Below are positions 6,581 to 13,445 of a stretch of 13,445 nucleotides of DNA, piece by piece; position 1 is the first letter of the stretch; the number at the start of each line of letters is the position of its first letter. The notes beneath the pieces are model-generated. The model saw only the letters and a list, made by a program, of their open reading frames with translations, was not told the origin of the DNA and did not search any database. The position numbers and the translations under genes are program-made. This DNA comes from Micrococcales bacterium (GTDB taxonomy: Bacteria; Actinomycetota; Actinomycetes; S36-B12), in contig PBWE01000002.1 of assembly GCA_002728915.1 (NCBI GenBank), positions 2,495 through 15,939 on the forward strand. Reading direction: 5' to 3'.

Positions 6581-7992
6581 CGCGCGAAGGGGTTGTCGTC
6601 GGGGTCGATGTCGGAACGACGAGCATGAAGGCAGCGGCATTCGCGCTGGATGGGCGCAGTGTCGGTGAGGCGAGCGTGGAGACCCCCTGGGACGTTGGTG
6701 CCGGCGGTGAGACCGATATGGATGTCGAGCGCTTGACGCGAGACTTCATCGGCCTCGTTGCCGAGCTCGTGGAGACGACCGGAACCAAGCCCATCGGCAT
6801 CGGCATTACGGGAATGGCGGAAACCGGTGTTGTCGTCGATGACCACGGTGCTGCTCGACATCGAGCCTTCGCGTGGTTCGACCAACGCGGGGCCACTGAA
6901 CTCGACGACATGCAACCGAGCATTCGCGACGCTTTTGCGGGGACCACGGGCCTTGCGCTGAAGGCCGAGTGCTCGTTGTCGAAGTTGTTGTGGCTGCAAG
7001 CGCAGGGATTCACCATCAACACAGGCGACGTGTGGCTCAATGCGCAGGAGTTCCTCGGTTTTCGTCTCACTGGAATCCGTGCCACCGAGCCGTCGTTGGC
7101 ATCGCGGACTGCCTTGTGGGATCAAGACGGTCGGCCGTGGACTCAGGCGCTGGACCTCATCGGGGTGTCGGAGAACTTCATTCCGCCCTTCCTTGCGGCG
7201 GGAACCAGCCTGGGAGTCGTCGGCGATGGGTGTCCGGAGAGCATGCGGGGAGCGGTCGTCACCGTCACCGGACACGATCATTTGGTCGCTGCGATCGGTT
7301 CGGGTGCGGTCGGATCCAATCAATTGTTCAACTCTTGCGGAACGGCAGACGTCCTCGTGCGCAGCGTTCCCTGGGTGATCGATGCCGACGCGCGCGCACA
7401 ACTGGTGGCCGGTGGACTGTCGGTGGGGCGCCACGCTCTCGGTGGTCATACAGCGGTGCTCGGAGCAACCAGGTTCGGGTTGGTGATGGAGCGCGTCATG
7501 GCGATGTTGGGTGTCCACGACCATGCGCAGCGTGCCCACCTGGTGGACGCGTGGCGGAACGAGGGGTCAGGGAACGAGGGATCAGGGAACGATGTTGTCA
7601 GCGTGAGCGAGCCCGGCGGATGGGTCAACGAAGTTCGCGTTTCGCTCCACGACACCTGCTCGCCTGATCAGGTTGTCGCTGCGGCTATCGACTACGGAAT
7701 CCACTCCATGCGTGGCTGCCTGGAGACCATGACATCTGTCACCGGCCCATCCGATCACGTCATTGCCGGGGGCGGCTGGGCACAACTCGACGGGGTGCTG
7801 CGCGCCAAAGGCAGCCTGCTGGCGGACCTGTCCCGGAGCACCGTCACGCAACCGGGCGTTCGGGGTGCGGCAGCCTTTGCCGGCATCGCCGCCGGGATGA
7901 CCGATGAAGAGCTCACTCGCGAACTCGCGAGCCATGTCCAACCACCAAGACAGCACCCACAACAAGAGAAACAAAAGGAGACCGTTTCGTGA
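6577..7992 (+). CDS. FGGY-family carbohydrate kinase
   Basis: 471 residues, close to the usual 480-520. The N-terminal phosphate-binding loop DVGTTSMK is at residues 11-18, the ITGMAETG segment at 78-84 fits the first-domain core, GHDH (232-235) supplies the probable catalytic base D234, SCGTADVL (253-260) is an ATP-site stretch, and AGGGWAQLDGVLRAKGSLLAD (397-417) with RGAAAFAGIAAG is the C-terminal FGGY signature. These enzymes phosphorylate sugars, polyols or ketoses at a terminal hydroxyl; the subfamily substrate is not recognisable. GTG start overlaps the LacI stop (GTGA). Residues 328-339 are a short repeat, NEGSG-NEGSG-ND, encoded by a tandem DNA repeat. The last residues, QQEKQKETVS, are polar because they are encoded by the ribosome site of the next gene. 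It probably performs the first phosphorylation of the imported sugar. Confidence 0.9.
   Translation: MTREGVVVGVDVGTTSMKAAAFALDGRSVGEASVETPWDVGAGGETDMDVERLTRDFIGLVAELVETTGTKPIGIGITGMAETGVVVDDHGAARHRAFAWFDQRGATELDDMQPSIRDAFAGTTGLALKAECSLSKLLWLQAQGFTINTGDVWLNAQEFLGFRLTGIRATEPSLASRTALWDQDGRPWTQALDLIGVSENFIPPFLAAGTSLGVVGDGCPESMRGAVVTVTGHDHLVAAIGSGAVGSNQLFNSCGTADVLVRSVPWVIDADARAQLVAGGLSVGRHALGGHTAVLGATRFGLVMERVMAMLGVHDHAQRAHLVDAWRNEGSGNEGSGNDVVSVSEPGGWVNEVRVSLHDTCSPDQVVAAAIDYGIHSMRGCLETMTSVTGPSDHVIAGGGWAQLDGVLRAKGSLLADLSRSTVTQPGVRGAAAFAGIAAGMTDEELTRELASHVQPPRQHPQQEKQKETVS
7556..7594 (+). repeat. 15-bp in-frame tandem repeat, about 2.6 copies, inside the FGGY kinase gene
   Basis: Unit GGAACGAGGGRTCAG at 7556-7570 and 7571-7585, then a partial third unit GGAACGATG at 7586-7594. 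Copies 1 and 2 differ at one base (G/A). The unit length is a multiple of three, so copy-number change adds or removes five residues (NEGSG) without frameshift, in what looks like a surface linker between the conserved motifs. Confidence 0.85.
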
Positions 7993-8894
7993 AGACCTTG
8001 GCAGATATCGCAGATGACAACGGCACGTTCGCGATCATTGCGATGGACCAGCGCAACACCTTGCGGCGCATGTTCGACGCCGTCGGCGAGGAGGCGACGC
8101 CCGAGGTGATGGCCCAGGCCAAAGTCGATGTCGCTGCCAACCTCTCACCCGGTGCGACAGGGTTGCTGCTGGATCCAGATTTTGGTGTTCCGGCGGTGCG
8201 GGAATCAGGCCAGTTGGCGGCGACCTGTGGGTTGCTGGTGGCCGCCGAGCCATCCGATCGCGGGAACTACAACGGAGAACCGCGCGCTCATCGCATCGAA
8301 GAACAGAACGGCCGCTGGGTTCTCGATCAAGGCGGTGATGCAGTGAAGTTTCTCGTTCAGGTGAATGCTCTTCGCCAGGCAAGACCAGGGGAACCCGATC
8401 TTGTCGCCGAAGCGCTGGACGTTGTTCGCGCCGTGGTGGAGGACTGCAAGGCCGCGGGCATCCCCAGTGTGATCGAGAACTTGGTCTACACGCTGCCGGG
8501 TGAGGAGCCTTTGGAGGGAGGGTCGAAGTCCGAGGCGATCGTCCAGTCAGCCATCGCGCTGTCGGAATTGGGGATGGACTTGCTGAAGTTGGAGTACCCG
8601 GGCAGCCCTCAGGCATGTCGACGGTTGGCCGACTCGATCGATGTCCCGTGGGCGGTTCTGAGCGCCGGCGTGGACTTCGAGGAATTCACCGAAGTTCTTC
8701 GTATCTCCTGCGATGAGGGAGGAGCCTCTGGTTTTATTGCCGGACGCGCGCTGTGGAAAGAGTCAATCGGTATGAGCGCGAGCGAACGCGCCGAGTTCTT
8801 CACGGAACAATCGGCGCCTCGTTTGGACGCATGCCGAGAGGCAATCAGTGGACGGGCCACGCCATGGACGCACGCGACGACGGGAGCGAGATAG
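7989..8894 (+). CDS. Class I (Schiff-base) aldolase, LacD / YihT family
   Basis: 301 residues, typical for tagatose-1,6-bisphosphate aldolase LacD and sulfofructose-1-phosphate aldolase YihT. Opening GTFAIIAMDQRNTLRRMF (residues 12-29) closely follows the YihT/LacD N-terminus. The Schiff-base lysine is most likely K200 in GMDLLKLEYPG, matching the YKVE region of the family. K120 (DAVKFLV) and R253 in ASGFIAGRALW are the other conserved barrel residues; the Arg region binds the substrate's anionic group in this family. Reaction: ketohexose-1,6-bisphosphate (or an analogue) to glycerone phosphate plus an aldehyde. Because a bisphosphate-forming PfkB kinase is in the same operon, a phosphorylated aldehyde is the simpler product, but a sulfonated analogue cannot be ruled out from motifs. 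GTG start at 7989 has AAAAGGAG (7973-7980) eight bases upstream and overlaps the FGGY stop (GTGA). Cytoplasmic. Confidence 0.88.
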   Translation: MKTLADIADDNGTFAIIAMDQRNTLRRMFDAVGEEATPEVMAQAKVDVAANLSPGATGLLLDPDFGVPAVRESGQLAATCGLLVAAEPSDRGNYNGEPRAHRIEEQNGRWVLDQGGDAVKFLVQVNALRQARPGEPDLVAEALDVVRAVVEDCKAAGIPSVIENLVYTLPGEEPLEGGSKSEAIVQSAIALSELGMDLLKLEYPGSPQACRRLADSIDVPWAVLSAGVDFEEFTEVLRISCDEGGASGFIAGRALWKESIGMSASERAEFFTEQSAPRLDACREAISGRATPWTHATTGAR

Positions 8895-8896
8895 GT

Positions 8897-9652
8897 ATGC
8901 CGCTATTAGAGGCACGAGGCATCGTTCGAACCTACGGGCAGGTGGTCGCGCTCGACGGGTGTGATTTCGATGTCGAGCCGGGTGAGGTCACGGCACTGAT
9001 CGGTGACAACGGCGCCGGAAAAAGCACGTTGATCAAGATCATGTCCGGGACCGAGGAAATGGAAGAGGGCCAGATCCGCTTCATGGGTGAAGACGTCACC
9101 ATGAGTAGCCCCTCGGTTGCGCGTGACCTCGGCATCGAGACGGTTTTCCAGGATCTCGCGCTGTGTCCTCACCTGGACCCGGTGCGCAACCTCTACCTCG
9201 GTCGTGAGGTACGTAAGCGTGGCCCCCTAGGCTGGTTTGGCTTCATGGACAACAAGATGATGCGGGAGAAGTCCAGCGATGCCTTCGCTGACCTGGGTGC
9301 CACCGTGCGTGCACTATCGGTGCCGGTGGGGGACATGTCCGGTGGACAGAAGCAAAGCGTGGCCGTGGCTCGCGCAGCATCCTGGGCGAACAAGATCATC
9401 TTCCTCGATGAGCCGACAGCAGCCCTCGGAGTTGTCCAGACCCAGAATGTTCTCGATTTGATTAAGCGGGTGCGCGATAAGGGCATCGGAGTGGTGTTTA
9501 TCTCCCACTCGATGCCTGAGGTACTCGGCGTCGCGGACCGTGTCCAGGTTCTGCGCCGTGGTCGACGCGTCGCGACCTACCAAGCGGCAGACACATCGCT
9601 CGAAGAACTCGTCGGTGCCATGACGGGTGCGTTGGATGAGGAGGCGGTGTGA
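8897..9652 (+). CDS. Sugar ABC transporter ATP-binding protein (CUT2 type, single ATPase domain)
   Basis: 251 residues with one complete nucleotide-binding domain: Walker A GDNGAGKST (36-44), Q-loop Gln in TVFQDL (Q85), signature MSGGQKQ (147-153; the common form is LSGGQ), Walker B IIFLDEP (167-173, catalytic E172) and H-loop H204 in FISHSMPE. The sequence style (IGDNGAGKSTLIKIMSG, CPHLDPVRNLYLGRE) is that of the ribose/fructose CUT2 branch, in its FrcA-like form with one domain rather than the two-domain RbsA form, so it presumably works as a dimer. It hydrolyses ATP at the membrane to drive import. ATG at 8897 is 2 bp after the aldolase stop, with GGGAG (8882-8886) upstream; the frame is open further up through aldolase coding sequence but those starts were rejected because the family begins at MPLLEARG. 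Codons 4-5 are the rare leucine codons CTA TTA. Confidence 0.95.
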   Translation: MPLLEARGIVRTYGQVVALDGCDFDVEPGEVTALIGDNGAGKSTLIKIMSGTEEMEEGQIRFMGEDVTMSSPSVARDLGIETVFQDLALCPHLDPVRNLYLGREVRKRGPLGWFGFMDNKMMREKSSDAFADLGATVRALSVPVGDMSGGQKQSVAVARAASWANKIIFLDEPTAALGVVQTQNVLDLIKRVRDKGIGVVFISHSMPEVLGVADRVQVLRRGRRVATYQAADTSLEELVGAMTGALDEEAV

Positions 9653-10749
9653 CAGCGACCCGGGAAGCCCAAGCAGAGGAAATCGTCGCCGACAACAACC
9701 GCGGCGTCATCCGCAGCATTACGCGCGCTCAAGCAACCCAAATCGTCCTTGTCCTCCTCGGCATGATGGTGCTCTTCACCATCATCAACCCGGACGCCTT
9801 CTTGAGTGTCTTCAACTTCCGATCAATCATCGTCAACGCCTCCATCTTCATCATTTTGGGAGTGGGCGTCACCTTCGTGATCGTCACTGCAGGGATCGAT
9901 CTGTCCATCGGCTCGGTCCTGGTCTTCGCCAGCGTCATGTCGGCCCTGGTGATGGAGAGTCTGGGCACCGAAGGATGGGCTATCGCGGCGGTCGGCGCTG
10001 TGGTGGCGGTGCTCGCCGGTGCGCTCTGGGGGCTCATCAACGGCTTCCTGATTGCCAAAGCGAATGTTCCCGCCTTCATCGTCACGCTGGGCACCATGGG
10101 TATGGCCCTGGGTATTTCGCAGGTCATCACCGGCGGCATCGATCTATACAACGTGCCGGAGGTTCTCGTAGACACCGTCGGCTTCGGAGACATCGTCTGG
10201 CAGATCCCCACACTCGCGGTGATCGCACTCGTGATCGCCGTATTGGGCGGCATATTGCTGCACAAGACCAAGTTCGGGCTCTATACCTACGCTCTCGGCT
10301 CCAACATGGAGGCGTCTCGGCGTATTGGTATACGGGTCGATAAGCAGTTGATCTGGGTCTACATCGTCTCAGGCGTGTGTGCCGGGATCGGCGGCTATCT
10401 CAGCCTCGCGCTCTACCAGCAGACCACGATCGCAGGTAACTCGCTCACCAACCTGGCTGTTATCGCCGGTGTTGTGATCGGCGGTACGAGCTTGTTCGGC
10501 GGTGTCGGAACCATCTTCGGCACGGTGATCGGCTTGCTCATCCCGGTCACCTTGCGTCAAGGATTTGTCATCAGTGGTGTTCAGGCCTTCTGGCAGGAGG
10601 TCGTCGTAGGAATCTTCCTGATCGGCGCTGTCTACATTGACGGTGTCAGGCGGGCGAGGGCCCGCCGATCATCAGGGAAAAACCCCAAACCGATGGCCAT
10701 AGGGGGCCTGACGATTGGGTCAACAAGGAAAGAGGGAAATAGTGAGTAG
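9649..10749 (+). CDS. Sugar ABC transporter permease (CUT2 / RbsC-FrcC type)
   Basis: 366-residue integral membrane protein with a 30-residue polar N-terminus and about nine to ten hydrophobic segments. CUT2 hallmarks: AGIDLSIGS (81-89), NVPAFIVTLGT (139-149) and the loop GGTSLFGGVGTIFGTVIG (278-295) that couples to the ATPase. The C-terminal tail is basic (VRRARARRSSGKNPK), consistent with a cytoplasmic end. It forms the transmembrane channel, probably as a homodimer since only one permease is encoded. GTG start at 9649 overlaps the ATPase stop by 4 bases and follows a strong GAGGAGG (9638-9644). The last 8 bases overlap the start of the binding protein gene, and its ribosome site lies inside this gene's 3' end. 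Confidence 0.96.
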   Translation: MTATREAQAEEIVADNNRGVIRSITRAQATQIVLVLLGMMVLFTIINPDAFLSVFNFRSIIVNASIFIILGVGVTFVIVTAGIDLSIGSVLVFASVMSALVMESLGTEGWAIAAVGAVVAVLAGALWGLINGFLIAKANVPAFIVTLGTMGMALGISQVITGGIDLYNVPEVLVDTVGFGDIVWQIPTLAVIALVIAVLGGILLHKTKFGLYTYALGSNMEASRRIGIRVDKQLIWVYIVSGVCAGIGGYLSLALYQQTTIAGNSLTNLAVIAGVVIGGTSLFGGVGTIFGTVIGLLIPVTLRQGFVISGVQAFWQEVVVGIFLIGAVYIDGVRRARARRSSGKNPKPMAIGGLTIGSTRKEGNSE

Positions 10750-11719
10750 AGCAACTGTGAAGCGGGCCGTTGCAGGCGCGCTCAGTGTTGGTCTTCTCGG
10801 AGGTCTCGGCCTGGGTATTGCGCCCGGGGCGATGGCTGCCGGGGAGAACATCACCTTCATCCAAGGCGTCAAGGGTGACGGCTTCTACATCACCATGAAT
10901 TGTGGTGTGAAGGCTGCAGCCAAGAAAGCAGGCGCCAAGGTAAAGACCGTCGGACCGGAGAAGTTCGACGCCACGCTGCAGAAGCCGATTCTCGATGCCG
11001 TCATCGCATCGAAGCCGGACGCCATCCTCATCGCACCCAACGATGTGAAGGCTATGCAGAAGCCACTAGAAAAGGCCAAGAAGGCCGGTATCGAGGTGGT
11101 CCTCGTTGACACAACCGTCAACAAGCCCAGGAAGGTCGCTGTGTCGGAGATTTCCTCCAACAACTACGCCGGTGGTGCCGCTGCTCTCAGGGCAATCAAG
11201 AACGCCGGGGTAAGCAGCGGCAAAGTCATGGGCATCGGCGTCCGGCCGGGCATCAGCACCACAGACGCTCGCGATGCGGGCTTCAAGGATGCAGTGGCGA
11301 AGGACAGCAACTTCGAGTTCATCGGCCAGGAGTACTCGCAGAACGAGCCCGCGATCGCGGCTCAGATCACCACGGCAGCTATCGCGGCCAACCCTGATCT
11401 GAAGGCCATCTTCGCGAGCAACCTGTTCTCCGCACAGGGCGCTGCTACGGGTATCAAGCAGGCTGGCAAGGAAGGCGAGATCATCGTCATCGGATTCGAC
11501 GCCGGTCCCGACCAGATCAAGGCCCTCAAGGACGGCACCGTCCAGGCCCTGATCGCTCAGAAGCCCTACAACATCGGAACGCAGGGTGTTACCCAAGCTC
11601 TGCGCGCCATCAAGGGCAAGAAGAACAAGAGGAAGATCACGACTGGATTCACGATCATTACCGATAAGAACGTGAACACCAACTTCGGAAAGAAGGCGGC
11701 TTACCGCTCGAAGTGCTAA
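10742..11719 (+). CDS. Sugar ABC transporter substrate-binding protein (periplasmic-binding-protein-like domain, CUT2)
   Basis: 325 residues. Clear Sec-type signal: basic RATVKR, hydrophobic core about residues 9-27, and a signal peptidase I site at A-M-A (30-32) or one residue later. There is no cysteine in the signal region, so no lipobox, unusual for a binding protein of a cell with one membrane. The mature part is a ribose-type type 1 periplasmic-binding fold (GVKGDGFYITM, PDAILIAPND, VVLVDTTV, FASNLFSAQG, VIGFDAGPDQI). Only two cysteines are present, C54 in ITMNCGVKA and the last residue C325, suggesting a disulfide. A basic cluster KGKKNKRK is at 291-298. GTG at 10742 is preceded by AGAGGG (10731-10736); an upstream in-frame ATG at 10715 would place the signal behind ten extra residues and was not chosen. 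It is the last gene of the operon and captures the sugar outside the cell. Confidence 0.93.
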   Translation: MSRATVKRAVAGALSVGLLGGLGLGIAPGAMAAGENITFIQGVKGDGFYITMNCGVKAAAKKAGAKVKTVGPEKFDATLQKPILDAVIASKPDAILIAPNDVKAMQKPLEKAKKAGIEVVLVDTTVNKPRKVAVSEISSNNYAGGAAALRAIKNAGVSSGKVMGIGVRPGISTTDARDAGFKDAVAKDSNFEFIGQEYSQNEPAIAAQITTAAIAANPDLKAIFASNLFSAQGAATGIKQAGKEGEIIVIGFDAGPDQIKALKDGTVQALIAQKPYNIGTQGVTQALRAIKGKKNKRKITTGFTIITDKNVNTNFGKKAAYRSKC

Positions 11720-11734
11720 CCGAAGTGAGAACGC

Positions 11735-11769
11735 GAGGGTGGGGTCGACCGGTGATCGGCCCCACCCTT
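11735..11769 (+). terminator. Strong hairpin after the sugar operon (probable terminator)
   Basis: Left arm 11736-11748 pairs with right arm 11756-11768: 13 bp with one G-U pair and a core of GGGTGGGG against CCCCACCC, closing a 7-base loop. It begins 16 bp after the binding-protein stop. There is no U-run after it (TTCGCTTG), which is common for actinobacterial terminators, so termination is inferred from the stem strength and position. It separates the sugar operon from dapB. Confidence 0.75.
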
Positions 11770-11776
11770 CGCTTGA

Positions 11777-12553
<777 letters not shown>

Positions 12554-12565
12554 GCGTCACCGCTG

Positions 12566-13024
12566 ATGACCAAGGCGTGGGTGTGGCTCATCACCGCGGC
12601 AATGGTGATTGCCAGCATCGCTTACGCAGTGATTGCCGCGAGTCGAGCGTGGATTCTGTTGGTATCCAAAGATCCGCTGCAGACTGGCCTTGCCGTGGCA
12701 ATCATTGTTATTCCGGTGATCGGACTGGCCCTCATCCTTCGTGAACTCTGGTTCGGCTGGCGCACGCGCCAGATGGGCCAGACGCTGGCCGCCGAGAACG
12801 CCCTTCCCACCTACGACGGCGACCTCACGCCGTCCGGACGACCCACCAAGGCCGACGCCGACCGCAACTTCGAGCGGTACGCCCAGGAAGCTGGGGACAA
12901 CAGTGAGGACTGGCGCGCGTGGTTTCGGTTGGCGGTGGCTTACGACGACGCACGGGATCGCAAGCGCGCCCGCGCGGCGATGCGCCAAGCATCGAACCTG
13001 TATGTCCGCTCGCTACGGAGCTAG
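12566..13024 (+). CDS. Small membrane protein with two N-terminal transmembrane helices and a helical repeat-like C-terminal domain
   Basis: 152 residues. Two hydrophobic helices at about residues 4-26 and 39-59, separated by a short loop, then a basic stretch (WFGWRTRQ) and a soluble domain. The end of the domain, SEDWRAWFRLAVAYDDARDRKRARAAMRQA, has the spacing of one or two TPR-like helices. No enzymatic motif is visible and the function is unknown. It follows dapB by 12 bp and is probably co-transcribed; a membrane protein in this place is also found after dapB in Mycobacterium (Rv2772c next to Rv2773c), which supports a real conserved gene. The ribosome site is weak. Its last 12 bases overlap the end of the oppositely oriented azlD. 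Confidence 0.8.
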   Translation: MTKAWVWLITAAMVIASIAYAVIAASRAWILLVSKDPLQTGLAVAIIVIPVIGLALILRELWFGWRTRQMGQTLAAENALPTYDGDLTPSGRPTKADADRNFERYAQEAGDNSEDWRAWFRLAVAYDDARDRKRARAAMRQASNLYVRSLRS

Positions 13025-13324
13025 GCCGGCACCGCGTAGGACCGCGGCCGTCGCCGCGGCAACGAGAATCACGACCAAGAAGGGGGCGCGCAAAGCCAGC
13101 GCAACGATGGCGGCTGCGAGTCCGGCGACACGGGCGTCGACCGTCACGGCGCTACCGGTGGAGAACGTCTGCACACCGACCAGCGCCGCCAGCAAAGCGA
13201 TCGGCAGTATCGCCGTCAGTCGCTGCAACCGCGGGTTGTCCAGCACTCGCTCCGGGATGACGTACCCGGAGAGTTTCAGGAGGTAGGCCCCGAGGGAGCC
13301 GACGATCACGGCGGGCCAGATCAT
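13013..13324 (-). CDS. azlD: AzlD family branched-chain amino acid exporter, small subunit
   Basis: 103 residues with about four hydrophobic segments and the family's typical arrangement: an N-terminal helix (MIWPAVIVGSLGAYLLKLSGY), a short amphipathic stretch with PERVLDNPRLQRLTAILPIALLAAL, and two C-terminal helices (AGLAAAIVALAL, FLVVILVAAATAAVL). AzlD pairs with AzlC in the inner membrane to export branched-chain amino acids and analogues such as azaleucine. ATG at 13324 overlaps the azlC stop by four bases (ATGA), showing translational coupling, with CAGGAG on the minus strand upstream as ribosome site. The 3' end overlaps the small membrane protein gene by 12 bp in convergent orientation. 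Confidence 0.85.
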   Translation of the reverse strand: MIWPAVIVGSLGAYLLKLSGYVIPERVLDNPRLQRLTAILPIALLAALVGVQTFSTGSAVTVDARVAGLAAAIVALALRAPFLVVILVAAATAAVLRGAGLAP

Positions 13325-13445
13325 GCGCGTCTCCTGGCCATCAAGCGCTCGGCGACGAGCGCGACCAGCACCGCGGACAGGACGGGAAGCCCCGGACGCA
13401 GCACAGGAACAAGAGCAATCGCGACCGCTGCGCTCACCACGGCCA
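13321..13445 (-). CDS. azlC: AzlC family branched-chain amino acid exporter, large subunit, C-terminal fragment
   Basis: Only the last 40 residues are in the window; the gene runs off the right edge. The visible peptide is a hydrophobic pair of segments around a PGLP turn (SAAVAIALVPVLRPGLPVL, then SAVLVALVAERLMARRRA), as at the AzlC C-terminus, followed by a basic cytoplasmic tail. The TGA at 13321-13323 overlaps the azlD ATG. The call rests on this pattern and on the adjacent azlD; on its own the fragment would be too short to name. Confidence 0.75.
   Translation of the reverse strand, partial: AVVSAAVAIALVPVLRPGLPVLSAVLVALVAERLMARRRA

Noticed and set aside
6223-7539. Long minus-strand open frame opposite the LacI and FGGY genes
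   Set aside because: It is antisense to two genes with clear family motifs; its composition (Arg-, Ser-, His-rich) is that of a shadow frame in high-GC DNA, and it matches no family I know.
8753-8896. N-terminal extension of the ATPase into the aldolase gene
   Set aside because: The extra 48 codons are out-of-frame aldolase coding sequence; the family begins at MPLLEARG, 2 bp after the aldolase stop.
9627-10343. Plus-strand frame overlapping the permease gene
   Set aside because: The permease frame has CUT2 motifs and a strong ribosome site; this one is Arg/His-rich with no membrane segments.
2723-11719. Complete sulfoglycolysis cluster
   Set aside because: A YihT-like aldolase and PfkB kinase are present, but sulfoquinovosidase, isomerase and sulfolactaldehyde reductase are not; kept only as a substrate alternative.

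Overview
The window is high-GC chromosomal DNA. GTG and TTG starts are frequent, stop/start overlaps are common, and the gene neighbourhood (pnp, M16 peptidase, dapB, and a small membrane protein after dapB) is typical of actinobacteria. I cannot name a genus. There is no rRNA, tRNA, CRISPR array, transposase or integrase that I can support.

Layout. Positions 1-2718 hold the 3' part of pnp (PNPase) and a complete M16 zinc peptidase, both housekeeping genes. From 2723 to 11719 lies a sugar-uptake and catabolism cluster. On the minus strand is a mutarotase-like protein. Divergent from it, on the plus strand, are a small P-loop kinase, a FruK/LacC-type PfkB kinase, a LacI repressor, an FGGY kinase, a class I aldolase of the LacD/YihT type, and a three-component CUT2-type ABC importer (ATPase, permease, binding protein). 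After a strong hairpin, dapB (apparently leaderless) and a small membrane protein resume the housekeeping context. The window ends in an azlC-azlD pair on the minus strand.

How the cluster would work (inference). The binding protein and importer bring in a sugar, most simply a ketohexose or ketohexose derivative. The mutarotase-like protein may interconvert its cyclic forms. The FGGY kinase adds one phosphate, the PfkB kinase adds a second to give a ketose-1,6-bisphosphate, and the aldolase cleaves it to triose phosphates. No isomerase or dehydrogenase is encoded here, so the sugar would have to arrive as a ketose or be converted elsewhere. The LacI protein, encoded inside the translationally coupled gene chain, is the obvious repressor. 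Two control regions stand out: the divergent 88-bp gap with a 16-bp imperfect palindrome (3848-3863), and a 105-bp gap before the PfkB kinase with a perfect 19-bp direct repeat at 22-bp spacing (4492-4510 and 4514-4532).

The most interesting points are the kinase/kinase/aldolase combination with unknown substrate, the tandem direct repeat, the extra P-loop kinase of unknown role, the lipobox-less binding protein, and the placement of the whole cluster between two genes that are adjacent in some other actinobacteria.
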